A DNA stretch of 64,000 bases from Candidatus Zixiibacteriota bacterium (GTDB lineage: Bacteria; Zixibacteria; MSB-5A5; SM23-73-2): positions 11,255 to 75,254 of the forward strand of contig JAUWYR010000005.1 of NCBI GenBank assembly GCA_030615745.1. The letters are read 5' to 3'. The notes beneath the pieces were generated by a model that was not told where the DNA came from, searched no databases, and was given only the letters and a program-made list of their open reading frames with translations. Shown piece after piece: positions 43,174-52,714 of the stretch. The translations under genes were made by a program, and so were the position numbers. Each line of letters begins with the position of its first letter. Position 1 is the first letter of the stretch.

Positions 43174-44223
43174 TTATGGAAACAAAACCACTTTCCCTGA
43201 CACCTTTGGTCGAGTCGTCATCAAACTGAACCCCTTTTCAAAATCCGTTAAAGGTAGTTTGTGAGTAACCACCGGCGATATATCTAATTTTTTGTATTTC
43301 AAAAGATTTGCCACTTTAAACCAGGTATTATACATCAATCTTCCATTGATTCCATAAATAGTTACTCCCTTGAAAATAACACCGTTGTTATAGTCAAGCT
43401 GAACCGGGCCAGATGCCACACCAAAAGCAGAGAACCTTCCTCCTTTGCGAACCAATTTGAATCCTAAATCTAAAGCCCTCTGAGTTCCAGCCATATCCAA
43501 AACCACATCCACTCCTACACCACTGGTGGCATCCATTATTATCTTTTCAACATTATCAGTCCTATCATTTAAAAGAACATCTGCTCCCATCTTTTTGGCG
43601 ATGTCCAATCTGAAGGGGTGGCGTCCTACAATATAAATCTGAGCAGCTCCTCCTACCCGAGCAACTCCGGTGGCAAAAAGCCCGGTCGGACCATCACCAA
43701 AAATAAGGACATGCTTTCCGGTTACCGGCTCAATCAAAGTACAATAAACAGCATTTCCCAGAGGCTCCTGCACCGAGGCAAATTCGGGTGGGATTAAAGG
43801 ATCATTTTTCCAAACAACTATCTCAGGAATAGCAGCGTATTCCGCAAAGCACCCATCGCAGTCAACCCCTAAGATCTTTAAATTTCTGCAGATATGCATC
43901 TGCCCGGTCAAACACTGGATGCAGTCCATACAGGGGATATGGGTCTCTGCTGAGATATAATCTCCAACTTTTATTTTTGTAACCTGGCTCCCAACCTCAA
44001 CTACCTCTCCTGCGAACTCATGCCCCATTATCTGAGGAATATTCTTTATTCTCCCCTGTGCCCATTCGTTCCACTCATAGATATGCACATCAGTGCCACA
44101 GATTGAGGTTGCTTTGACTTTTACCAGAACCTGATCCGGCTTTACCTTCGGAAGATCCACCTCTACAAGCTCCGCACCCACATCCCTTTTGGTTTTCACA
44201 ATTGTCTTCATCTTCTCTGGCAT
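43174..44223 (-). CDS. tdh: L-threonine 3-dehydrogenase
   Basis: 349 residues, zinc-type medium-chain dehydrogenase. Catalytic zinc ligands are in [13 protein letters not shown] near 41 and [12 protein letters not shown] near 67. The structural zinc loop is [15 protein letters not shown] near 98-112. The NAD-binding [18 protein letters not shown] is near 176. It oxidises threonine to 2-amino-3-ketobutyrate for Kbl. A long hairpin lies in its leader (44258-44313). Confidence 0.94.
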   Translation of the reverse strand: MPEKMKTIVKTKRDVGAELVEVDLPKVKPDQVLVKVKATSICGTDVHIYEWNEWAQGRIKNIPQIMGHEFAGEVVEVGSQVTKIKVGDYISAETHIPCMDCIQCLTGQMHICRNLKILGVDCDGCFAEYAAIPEIVVWKNDPLIPPEFASVQEPLGNAVYCTLIEPVTGKHVLIFGDGPTGLFATGVARVGGAAQIYIVGRHPFRLDIAKKMGADVLLNDRTDNVEKIIMDATSGVGVDVVLDMAGTQRALDLGFKLVRKGGRFSAFGVASGPVQLDYNNGVIFKGVTIYGINGRLMYNTWFKVANLLKYKKLDISPVVTHKLPLTDFEKGFSLMTTRPKVSGKVVLFP

Positions 44224-44257
44224 AAAAGCTCCTTTTCTTTAAAGAATTAACCTTCAA

Positions 44258-44313
44258 TTGAGGCAAAAGCCTACTCGAAAAAAAAATTCTATAGGAGTAG
44301 AACATAGCCTCAA
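44258..44313 (-). other. Extended hairpin in the tdh-kbl leader
   Basis: TTGAGGC pairs with GCCTCAA, and further in TACTC pairs with GAGTA, leaving symmetrical seven-base internal loops and an apical T-run. It lies just upstream of the tdh ribosome site. A terminator or RNA regulatory element is possible; it matches no riboswitch I know. Confidence 0.45.
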
Positions 44314-44341
44314 TCATTTTTAAATCTTTTAAAAAATGTGA

Positions 44342-45106
44342 TCAATAGACTTCAACTCTTACACCTGATTTCCCCTCTGTTTGTTTAGCTATTTTCTCCA
44401 GCTTGTTTTTTCCAACACCACCAAGGGACCCATCTGCTGGAGGATTCTCCAAACTATAAAGCTGAACCCATCTTGGCTTTATCATCCCTATCTTTTCTAT
44501 CCAATCATCTATATCTTTTTGTTTAACATTACCATTTTCTCCATCCACGAGCATAGTCTGAATCGCTATATCTCCTACATTTTTTAAATTCTCAACTATT
44601 TGATCGAAACTAACCGAGCTACAAGGTCTGTTCACTTTTTTAAAAGTCTCTTCGTTTCCACAGTCGAGCTTTAGAATGGGCAGATCAACTTTTTTTAAAG
44701 CATCTATGACCTCTTTTTTATCAAGAGTAGATGAATTGGATAGGAGAGCCATTTTTGTATGGGGTAAAAGCTTATTTTTTACCTCGATTACTAAATCTAC
44801 AATTTTTTCAAAGTCCGGATGAAGGGTTGGTTCCCCATCCCCTGAGAAGGTGATATAATCTATCTTAATCTTTTTTTGTAAAAAGTTCTCCAAAGCCTTT
44901 TTGACATCTTCTGGCTCTGGTAATTCATTTTTAAAATCTGAAAGGTCTGAGGTGAGGTATTTTGTCCAACCATAATGGCAATATACACAGTTGAAACTAC
45001 ACACTTTATATCTGGTTGGAGAAAGGTTTACCCCCAAAGATCTCCTGAGTCTTCTGGAGTTGACCGGTCCATAAATTATTGTCTTTTTAAGCCTCAGAAC
45101 CTGCAA
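44342..45106 (-). CDS. Radical SAM protein
   Basis: 254 residues. The cluster motif is CSFNCVYCHYG (CxxxCxxC) near 37-47, followed by TFSGDGEPTLHPDF near 88-101 and VDLPILKLDCGNEETFKKVNRP. This pattern fits the COG0731-type radical SAM group. The substrate is unknown. I use the TTG at 45106, six bases after AAAGG, rather than the TTG at 45121, which lies at the ribosome site itself. Confidence 0.88.
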   Translation of the reverse strand: MQVLRLKKTIIYGPVNSRRLRRSLGVNLSPTRYKVCSFNCVYCHYGWTKYLTSDLSDFKNELPEPEDVKKALENFLQKKIKIDYITFSGDGEPTLHPDFEKIVDLVIEVKNKLLPHTKMALLSNSSTLDKKEVIDALKKVDLPILKLDCGNEETFKKVNRPCSSVSFDQIVENLKNVGDIAIQTMLVDGENGNVKQKDIDDWIEKIGMIKPRWVQLYSLENPPADGSLGGVGKNKLEKIAKQTEGKSGVRVEVY

Positions 45107-45378
45107 ATTATACCTTTCCAATCGGACAAAGAACTATCACTTAAAATAGAATTAATAATACTAAATTGTGAAAAAAATGTCAAGGAAAATGGCTTTTTTA
45201 TTTAGAGGGAATAGTTAATTCAAAAAACCGAAATCTTCCATTCATCTTAAATAATCATAACCAGATTGGTTAATTTATTTATAAATCGTTTCCATTTGTA
45301 CTATCCTAAAGAATTGAAAGTTAACATACTCAGCTTCAATAGCCGTGCAACAAAGAAGGCAAATTTAGAAATTTTTTT

Positions 45379-47811
45379 TCATCGGGTGCAGGGTGCCGGT
45401 CCGCCTTTGAGCAGATAGTTAGCTAAATAGATTACGTCAGCTAGATCAACTTTATCATCGCAATTAACATCAGCGGATATAGGGGGATCCGGTTCAGGAC
45501 CACCTTTCAACAGATAGTTAGCTATATATATCACATCCCCTAAGTCGATTTTTCCATCCCCATTTGCATCTCCGATAATGAAAGGATTAGCTAAGATCGA
45601 TATGCTGGCTACCGCTGCCTTGGTGAAATCGACATAATAAGCAGTATCAAAAGCAAATACCCGGTCATCAGTTGAGTGGTAATGGGGATTGAAATCATCG
45701 AAATCCTCAATTCCCAAGATAGCTGGGAAGTTATAATCCCAGAATGAGGCGTGATCAGAGCGATCGGTAGCACCCCCAGTTATCTTCTGTGAGATTAAGT
45801 TCAGTCCGTAATCTGATATAGTGCTTATGAAAATATCAGCCAGAGCCTGATTTTCTGAGGGATACCCACAATGAACCTCAATTATGTCATCCCCGTTCCC
45901 ATCGTAGGCAATCATATCAAAGTTCACAACCCCAAGGATAGTATCTCCTCGATTGTAAGCCTCCTCAGCATAGGCAGCTGATCCTAAAAGCCCCTGCTCC
46001 TCCCCTGCGAATGCCACGAACTTCACTGTGTTGACCAAATAATACTCTTTCAAAATAGAAGCAGAAGTTAAAAGGGAAACTGTGCCTGAGGCATTGTCAT
46101 CTGCACCCGGAGCCCAATTGTAGGGATCTTCAGAGACATCATCGTAGTGCCCGGTGATCAAAAACTCCCTTCCCGGATAAATCAAGCCATCAATTGTGGC
46201 AACTACATTCAAAAGGGTCTCAGGCTCCACATTCTCATATTGGGAAAACCAGCTCTGACCTCCATCGGTGGTCTTGATTATCTCATAATAGCCAGTAGCA
46301 TAGCCGGTCAGAGAATCGATAAAGTCCACACCATAGAGGTAATAGGCATTGGAGGGCTGAGAGACCCAGTTAGCACCCAGATCAGATGTGTGAAAGACAC
46401 TTCCGTCAAAGCCAACCATCCAGCCGTGCAAACTATCCGGGAAAACTATATTATTCAGGGTAGTAGATGTGAAAAGATCCTTTTGGTTCCAGTTAGTCCC
46501 TCCATCCGTGGTGTAGACCACCCAACCACCATCTCCAACAGCCCAACCGTTTAAAGAATCAACAAAATCAACTCCTCTGAAATGGTTTAGAGTTCCGCTG
46601 GACTGAGAACTCCAGTTTGTCCCTCGGTTAGTTGTGTGTAAAATAGTTCCACTCGACCCTACTACCCATCCTCGGTACGGATCCACAAAGTCTATACCAT
46701 ACAACCTCCCACTAACCACTTGTTCTTGCTGGGTCCAGTTCTCACCTCCGTCTACGGTGAATAGAACTTTACCTTCATCTCCTACAACCCATCCAGCATG
46801 TGCATCTTCAAAATAGCTTCCCCGGAAAGCTAAGTTAATAAATTCGGGTTTGCTTTTGTTCTCCCAGGTATCCCCTCCATCAGTAGATCTGATAATAAAA
46901 CCGTAATCCCCCACCGACCACAAAGTGTCATCATCCACCCGGCAGATATCCCACAGATAAAGAGATTCACTTCCTGCAACTAAACTCCAGTAATCCCCAC
47001 CATTGACAGTCTTCAATATACCCCCCCAATAACTAACTGACCAGGCTTTCTGTCCATCAGGACTGCATACCACATCCAATAGATAAGCTCCAAATCCACC
47101 AATCTGAAAAGTGTCAAATTCAGCAGATAATCCCATCTCCTCAAACCTCTCCTTAAGATAATGGGCTGCTTTAAAGACTCCATCACTATAAGAATACCTT
47201 GTCTTAATCGAATCCTCAAACCCCCCAATCAAAACTGTATCCTCGCCAGAGAGATCATCGATCCAAGAAAGGAGTTGAGCTTGGTCGACTCTGTTCACTA
47301 TACTGTCTATGAAAGGATCATACTCCGGGGATAAAGATTCCAGATATGAGGAGACATATGTTTTCGATTCTAAAGGCAGAGGTTTTTTTTGGATCTTTTT
47401 TAAGCTAAATCCTAATAAAGCTAATTCCTCAATCTTCTTAGGATTACCCTTGACTATAGCTACGTTCTCATCCGTGATCAACACCTTAGATTTAGTCTTT
47501 ATCTTTGGCAGTTGAGGTTGAATTACTTCTGAAGGCTTTGACCATACTAAATAATACTCACCAACGTCTGCTTCCTGATCTAATATCTGAAAAGTTACCC
47601 CCTCTTTACTTAGAAATTCTAAATCTTTTTTGTTCGCGCCCGCAATCCAGAAATTTGTGGTCTTGGCATATACTTCAATTTCAGTGTTTTTTATCTTATC
47701 AATGGTTAGCTGGTCTACCTGATCAATTCTGATCAGATAGTTTGGCTGAGACCATGCTGAACTGGAAAGAACGAAAAAGCAGACGCTCAATAAAACTAAC
47801 AGCTTTTTCAT
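45379..47811 (-). CDS. Secreted M28 metallopeptidase with YCF48-like repeats and dockerin
   Basis: 810 residues. Signal peptide 1-21 (..SSSAWSQ). Residues about 240-530 are repeated YCF48/BNR-like units of the form GWxVGDxGxVxxTxDGGxNW. The M28 aminopeptidase domain at about 540-735 keeps its zinc and catalytic residues: ITGHYDDVSED, GADDNASGT, FAGEEQGLLGS, and the late NPHYHSTDD. The last 60 residues are two dockerin-like repeats ([41 protein letters not shown]). Extracellular protein breakdown is likely. It is a single-gene unit. Confidence 0.92.
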   Translation of the reverse strand: MKKLLVLLSVCFFVLSSSAWSQPNYLIRIDQVDQLTIDKIKNTEIEVYAKTTNFWIAGANKKDLEFLSKEGVTFQILDQEADVGEYYLVWSKPSEVIQPQLPKIKTKSKVLITDENVAIVKGNPKKIEELALLGFSLKKIQKKPLPLESKTYVSSYLESLSPEYDPFIDSIVNRVDQAQLLSWIDDLSGEDTVLIGGFEDSIKTRYSYSDGVFKAAHYLKERFEEMGLSAEFDTFQIGGFGAYLLDVVCSPDGQKAWSVSYWGGILKTVNGGDYWSLVAGSESLYLWDICRVDDDTLWSVGDYGFIIRSTDGGDTWENKSKPEFINLAFRGSYFEDAHAGWVVGDEGKVLFTVDGGENWTQQEQVVSGRLYGIDFVDPYRGWVVGSSGTILHTTNRGTNWSSQSSGTLNHFRGVDFVDSLNGWAVGDGGWVVYTTDGGTNWNQKDLFTSTTLNNIVFPDSLHGWMVGFDGSVFHTSDLGANWVSQPSNAYYLYGVDFIDSLTGYATGYYEIIKTTDGGQSWFSQYENVEPETLLNVVATIDGLIYPGREFLITGHYDDVSEDPYNWAPGADDNASGTVSLLTSASILKEYYLVNTVKFVAFAGEEQGLLGSAAYAEEAYNRGDTILGVVNFDMIAYDGNGDDIIEVHCGYPSENQALADIFISTISDYGLNLISQKITGGATDRSDHASFWDYNFPAILGIEDFDDFNPHYHSTDDRVFAFDTAYYVDFTKAAVASISILANPFIIGDANGDGKIDLGDVIYIANYLLKGGPEPDPPISADVNCDDKVDLADVIYLANYLLKGGPAPCTR

Positions 47812-48279
47812 TTCTTCTCCTTTCTTTTTAAAGGTTTGAACACTTAGTTTTTGTTCTGAGTTAGTTAATAAAACTATTCGATATTATCTCAACTCTCTGT
47901 GTCAAAAAAAAGAGCCTAACACAAAGTAAAAAGACCCAAGCTTCAAGCTCCTTCAGACTCTTCTACGATGTAAATATACGCAAATAATCCAAAATGTCAA
48001 TACTAATGAGTAAAAAAAATGCTCTACTTTTTGGCAGAATAAGGCTCTACACTGATCAATAGGAGTAATTGTCTGAATAGATTAACCTATATTCATTGCG
48101 TTAAGTCACTCCTTGAGCTTTTTTAAATGCTTATGAAACAAATCCAGAACAAAAGGTATGATTTTAACCTTAAGCCATTAAGAATAAACAGGTGAAAGAG
48201 AGCCGCTACCCTTTGAACAAAATCCTTATTACAAATTGAGTATGATATGAGGAATATAATTTTAAATCTACAGCATCAT
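47812..48279. other. Gene-free stretch without recognised features
   Basis: AT-rich. It contains the M28 gene's upstream region (AAAGGAG before its start). Beyond a few short inverted repeats (AAGCTTCAAGCT near 47939) I see nothing to support a gene or element. Confidence 0.5.
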
Positions 48280-49152
48280 TTAAGATCTCAGACCCGAAAC
48301 TACCCTCCTTATACCTGCTAAATCCTTAACTATCCTTATTTGATTATATAATGAACTTGAGGAGAGAAACTCAAGAAGCTTCTCAGCATTACCTAAAGCA
48401 ATCTCCAAAACCAATAAACCTCCCTTTTTCAGATATTTTACCCCTTCTTTCGCAATCTTTTTATGAAAATTTATCCCATCATCGCCACACAAAAAAGCAA
48501 TTTCTGGCTCAAAATCCTTGATCTCTTTATCTAAATTCTTGTAGTCAGAATCTTTAACATAAGGAGGGTTGGAAACAATACAATCAAAAAAATCAACAAG
48601 ATTTTTATTTTTTAGAGGATCAAAAAAATCACCCAGGACAAACTTAACTCTTTTCTCAACTTTAAAAATCTTTGCATTTTCTAAAGCAAGTTCCAAAGCG
48701 TCTTTTGAAATATCAGTGGCATAAACAAAAGAGTTTTTTAACTCATAAGCCAGAGTTATTGCGATAACTCCTGAGCCTGTTCCGATATCGATTATTTTTA
48801 TAGGCTCAGATTCTTTTTTTATGAAGTGCTGGATAACTTCATTAACCAAGGTCTCGGTCTCAGGGCGAGGTATCATTGCTCTTGGGTCAGTTTTAAATTC
48901 CAATCCATAGAATCCTGTGTTTTTTATAATGTATTGGATAGGCTTTCCTGAAATCCTTTCTTTTAGGTAAAAGAAAAGCTTATCTTTTTCTTTTTCAGAT
49001 AGAATTTTCTCTCTGTTTAAATATAGGTCCACCCTTTTTAAGTTTAAAATCGAGGATAGAAAAAGCTCAGATGTTGAGCGGGGATTTGGGAGGTTTTTCT
49101 CTTTTAAAAGGGAAGTTGCGGAGTTTAAAGTTTCAAGGAGAGTTTGAGCCAT
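48280..49152 (-). CDS. prmC: Release-factor glutamine methyltransferase
   Basis: 290 residues. IDIGTGSGVIAITLAYEL near 121-138 is the SAM motif, and FDCIVSNPPYVKDSDY near 190 holds the NPPY catalytic motif. The N-terminal helical domain has the YIIKNTGFYGLEF segment. It methylates the Gln of the GGQ loop of release factors. In many bacteria it directly follows prfA; here tldD, pmbA and other genes separate the two on the same strand. Confidence 0.94.
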   Translation of the reverse strand: MAQTLLETLNSATSLLKEKNLPNPRSTSELFLSSILNLKRVDLYLNREKILSEKEKDKLFFYLKERISGKPIQYIIKNTGFYGLEFKTDPRAMIPRPETETLVNEVIQHFIKKESEPIKIIDIGTGSGVIAITLAYELKNSFVYATDISKDALELALENAKIFKVEKRVKFVLGDFFDPLKNKNLVDFFDCIVSNPPYVKDSDYKNLDKEIKDFEPEIAFLCGDDGINFHKKIAKEGVKYLKKGGLLVLEIALGNAEKLLEFLSSSSLYNQIRIVKDLAGIRRVVSGLRS

Positions 49153-49182
49153 GGAAAAAATTCAAAATTAAAAGTTAAAAAT

Positions 49183-49407
49183 TCAAAAAAAATCTTTTTC
49201 TATCTGGTCTAAATGGCTAAATGGGAAACATGGGGTGGAACAACCCCTTTTCGGATGACCAATAAGCCAGTTCTTTGAAGAACCGCTGAATTTTTTGATT
49301 GGGATTGAAATCTCTGAAAATCCTTCTCGAAACAGTAACTTAGGTAAAAGAACTATTCCTAACCCTAATGTGCTGAAAATCTTAAAAAATCTTCTTCGAG
49401 AAATCAT
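49183..49407 (-). CDS. Short protein with twin-arginine signal, possibly a remnant
   Basis: 74 residues starting MISRRRFFKIFSTLGLGIVL, a good Tat-type signal (SRRRFFK plus hydrophobic core). The rest (SGSSKNWLIGHPKRGCSTPC..) is short and matches no family I know, so it may be the stump of a longer exported cofactor protein. The ribosome site is weak. It lies between pmbA and prmC on the same strand. Confidence 0.4.
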   Translation of the reverse strand: MISRRRFFKIFSTLGLGIVLLPKLLFREGFSEISIPIKKFSGSSKNWLIGHPKRGCSTPCFPFSHLDQIEKDFF

Positions 49408-49481
49408 TTTAGTCTTAAGTTAATCTTTTGTATTCCAGGTTGTCTCGAACTATGTTCATATCGCACAAATCCACCTTGTGC

Positions 49482-49560
49482 TTGCCGGGTCCCCCCTGGC
49501 TGGGCAGGCTGACCCGGCAATACTTTCCCTGGTCTGGTCAGGGGACCAGACCAGCACTAC
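49482..49560. repeat. Two hairpin repeats with CTAC foot
   Basis: TTGCCGGGTC..GACCCGGCAA (49482-49520) and CTGGTCTGGTC..GACCAGACCAG followed by CTAC (49530-49560), just after the pmbA stop. Confidence 0.75.
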
Positions 49561-49573
49561 GAAGTTAATTATT

Positions 49574-50899
49574 TTATTCAATAAATTTAAATCGTTTTAT
49601 CTTCATCGCTGGAACATACATAACCACACCGAATTGAGGACAGACCTTCCTTTTTTTGGTCATCATCTCGACATTTGAAAAAGCATCTAATATGCTTTGT
49701 CCCATCCTCATATTCTTAACCCCAGATTTTATCTTTCCATTCTCTATCAAAAAAGTCCCATCCTGGGTGGTTCCGGTGATCTCGGTTCTCATCGGATTCA
49801 AAAAGTTAATATACCAGAAGCGGGTTATAAATATCCCTTTTTCAGTCGATTTTATCATTTGCTCCATACTCGAATTCCCGGAACCCATAACCATATTTTT
49901 TGGATAAGGACCATAAGGGTTGTTAGGCAAAAGTGCATGACCAGTGGACTCTACTTTAGCTTTGTTAGCATAATAAGAATTGTAGACCACACCTTTTGCT
50001 ACGCCATTTTCGATCAACTTGACCTTTTTCTTGGCAACACCTTCATAGTCAAAGGGAATACCGGGCATCTCAGTCAAAAATGGGTCTTCTACAATTGTGA
50101 TATTATCCCCGGTTATCTTTTCCCCTATCTTCCCTGACATAAAGCTTCTTTGTTGAATAAATGTTTTACCTCCGAATCCTAAAAAGCCCAAGAACAAAAG
50201 GAGTGAGGCAACTGCTGCTTCTTCTAAAATAACAGTATATTCACCAGGGGGGAGCTCCTCTCGATTTTCAGACATTAAAGTTTTTTTTATTGCAGTTTCT
50301 GTTATACTTTCTATATCGATTTTACTTATATCTCTTGACAAGCCCTGAGCCCAGCCAGATTGACCATCTTTGCTTGAAGTTAAACTCAGGTATGCCTCAG
50401 TCCCCTTAAAATATTGCCTTATCCCCAAGGAATTGGAAACAGCCAAACTTTGTGTTGTGGTTTCAAAGGCGCCGCTGGCATAAAGGTTCAAAGTCTTGCA
50501 CTTTTTTACTATCAGGTCAACTGAGTCCGCCCTATCTTCTGGAGAAAAATCAAAAGTATTTTTATAAAATCCAAAGACCTCTTTTGCTCTGGGTGAAGTG
50601 GGTAAGGACAAAAACTCAGGATCCTCTTCCATATTCTTTGCAATCTCAGTTGCATTTTCAACAACTTTTTTAATATCATCATCTTCAATACCATTGGTAA
50701 CTGCCACCCCCACTTTCTTGCCTAAAACAGCTCTAACAAAAAGAGCATGGTCATATTTAGCCACATTCTGATGAATTACATTCTCCGCAAATCTGGTAAG
50801 ATTAGTATCCTCCTCCAGAAGCAAAAGCTCAGTCTGGTCAGCTGAGGAGAATCTCAGCCCTTTTTCCAATATTTCCAGAGTTTTTTCTTTTTCGATCAT
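49574..50899 (-). CDS. pmbA: TldD/PmbA-family protein (PmbA/TldE-like)
   Basis: 441 residues of the TldE fold: an N-terminal LRFSSADQTELLLLEEDTNLTRFAENVIHQN segment (near 15-45; quoted in part), ALFVRAVLGKKVGVA near 51, and the C-terminal barrel with GNSSMEQMIKSTEKGIFITRFWYINFLNP. It lacks the HExxxH motif of TldD, as expected for the non-catalytic partner. TldD-TldE heterodimers process peptides, for example in RiPP maturation and antitoxin turnover. Confidence 0.9.
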   Translation of the reverse strand: MIEKEKTLEILEKGLRFSSADQTELLLLEEDTNLTRFAENVIHQNVAKYDHALFVRAVLGKKVGVAVTNGIEDDDIKKVVENATEIAKNMEEDPEFLSLPTSPRAKEVFGFYKNTFDFSPEDRADSVDLIVKKCKTLNLYASGAFETTTQSLAVSNSLGIRQYFKGTEAYLSLTSSKDGQSGWAQGLSRDISKIDIESITETAIKKTLMSENREELPPGEYTVILEEAAVASLLLFLGFLGFGGKTFIQQRSFMSGKIGEKITGDNITIVEDPFLTEMPGIPFDYEGVAKKKVKLIENGVAKGVVYNSYYANKAKVESTGHALLPNNPYGPYPKNMVMGSGNSSMEQMIKSTEKGIFITRFWYINFLNPMRTEITGTTQDGTFLIENGKIKSGVKNMRMGQSILDAFSNVEMMTKKRKVCPQFGVVMYVPAMKIKRFKFIE

Positions 50900-50913
50900 A
50901 AAATTTTTTCTAA

Positions 50914-51135
50914 CTAACGATTGAAATATCCAATGCCTTCATTTACAAAGATGCGTTCCATAGCTTCTATTTCAGAGCCTCCTGCCTTTTTTATGGCATT
51001 CTCCAAACTTTCTCTGGTAGTATAGGGGATAACTACTTCATCTTTTTCCGGACAATAGATGCCATAATAAACATACTTCCAACCACTTTTATCATCGAGA
51101 TCTCGCATCGTGATTCTGACTTTTGATAGTGGCAT
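50914..51135 (-). CDS. Small hypothetical protein between tldD and pmbA
   Basis: 73 residues, MPLSKVRITMRDLDDKSGWK onward, soluble, with YYGIYCPEKDEVVIPY and a YF ending. I do not recognise it. Its position between tldD and pmbA on the same strand, 15 bases before pmbA, makes it a candidate partner or substrate of the protease. The start follows GGAGT. Confidence 0.65.
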   Translation of the reverse strand: MPLSKVRITMRDLDDKSGWKYVYYGIYCPEKDEVVIPYTTRESLENAIKKAGGSEIEAMERIFVNEGIGYFNR

Positions 51136-51229
51136 ATTTTACTCCTGTTTAAAGGATACTAAGTTTAAACTCTAAATCCCTAATCTTTTCACATGAATTC
51201 TTTTGACTAATCAAAAAATTTTTAAAAAA

Positions 51230-52696
51230 CTACTCTCCCACCTTCACATTCCTGAACCTGCAGGGGCTTGCACCCTGACCAACCTCCATATTTTGTGGTG
51301 GCTGTCCTTTGCCACAGTTGGGTGTTCCCCAGACTTTCCAATGTTTTTCATTGGCAACAGCATCGCAGGAGTTCCAGAACTCTACAGTATTGCCCGAATA
51401 GGTTGGCTTTTTTATCATATCACCTAATTTACCATTCTTTATCTCCCAGCCGATCTCACATCCCATCTTGAAATTATCTCTGTTGTCATCAATTGACCAG
51501 GAGGAAACTGTCTCTAAATATATTCCATCATCAACTTCAGAGATCATATCCTTCAGAGTATACTTGCCAGGCAAAAGATTGGTATTAGTCATCCTTATTA
51601 TGGGGACATCTCCCCAGCCTTCTGCTCTCATGCTGGCATTGCTTTTTGTCCCTATTATATCTGCTGTCTCCCTTGAGGTTAAGTATCCAACTAAAACCCC
51701 ATCTTTTATCAAATAACCCTTTTTTGCCTTAACACCTTCATCGTCGTATCCAAAAGTTCCCAGGCCACCAGGATAGGTTGGATCTGTTACCACATTGACT
51801 ATATCAGATGCATATTTTAACTTGCCCAATTTGTCAACTGTTGCAAAGCTCGTTCCAGAAAAGTTCTTTTCAGCTCCGAAAACCCTATCCAACTCCAAGG
51901 GATGACCGATCGACTCATGGATCTGTAAAGATATCTGTGCTCCGTCAAGTATAATAGTTTTAATTCCAGTAGGACAGGGTTTAGCATCCAACAAAGCTTT
52001 TGCCTCCTCAGCTACTCTTTCTGCATTCTCCTCTAATCTCAACTCCCCAATTAACTCATATCCTTTGGTCTGATATTCCCCTGAGGAGTTAGGATAAGAC
52101 CTTCTTCCCATCTCCCTATGAGACCTCATTGCCAAAGCGGAAATCCCGGCACCACTCTGGATTATCTCCTGCTCGATTTTCGACCCTTCTGATGAAGCAA
52201 AATATTTTTTCTCTTTTTTGAAACTCATAAAGGATTCAAAAAATCTTACACTTGAAGTCTTTTTTGTAATCTGATATAAAGATAGCAGATAATCGAGCTT
52301 CTCCTTTAGAGAAATTTTAAATGGGTCGATTTGAATTAGTGTTTTATAGGTATCGACGATTTTTTCAACAGGTGATAATACCACATCATTTTTTTTCACC
52401 TTCGCGCTTGCCTTTGCGATCTCAACTGCGAGCTCAGATACTTTTTTCACACTATCAAGTGTAAGCTCACAGGATGATGCAAATCCCCAGGAACCTTTGG
52501 CAATTACCCTTATCCCAAATCCCAAACTTTCATATTTATCTATTAATTCTGGAATCGCATTTTTTACATTGATACTTTCATCCTGGTTGTGAACAATTCT
52601 TATATCAGCATAGGTTGCTCCAGAAGATTTAGTTTGATCTAATGCAACCTCAGAAATTTTATCGAAATCGACCATATCGTCAATCTCTTGATTCAT
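51230..52696 (-). CDS. tldD: TldD metalloprotease
   Basis: 488 residues. The zinc motif IHESIGHPLELD (HExxxH) lies near 263, and GVLVGYLTSRETADIIG near 348 and AEGWGDVPIIRMTNTNL near 370 are TldD signatures. It is the catalytic half of the TldD-TldE protease. By eye it is preceded by a weak ribosome site; the ATG is that of MNQEIDDMVDF, with an alternative Met-8. Confidence 0.93.
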   Translation of the reverse strand: MNQEIDDMVDFDKISEVALDQTKSSGATYADIRIVHNQDESINVKNAIPELIDKYESLGFGIRVIAKGSWGFASSCELTLDSVKKVSELAVEIAKASAKVKKNDVVLSPVEKIVDTYKTLIQIDPFKISLKEKLDYLLSLYQITKKTSSVRFFESFMSFKKEKKYFASSEGSKIEQEIIQSGAGISALAMRSHREMGRRSYPNSSGEYQTKGYELIGELRLEENAERVAEEAKALLDAKPCPTGIKTIILDGAQISLQIHESIGHPLELDRVFGAEKNFSGTSFATVDKLGKLKYASDIVNVVTDPTYPGGLGTFGYDDEGVKAKKGYLIKDGVLVGYLTSRETADIIGTKSNASMRAEGWGDVPIIRMTNTNLLPGKYTLKDMISEVDDGIYLETVSSWSIDDNRDNFKMGCEIGWEIKNGKLGDMIKKPTYSGNTVEFWNSCDAVANEKHWKVWGTPNCGKGQPPQNMEVGQGASPCRFRNVKVGE

Positions 52697-52714
52697 ACGG
52701 AGATGCTCCGCATC

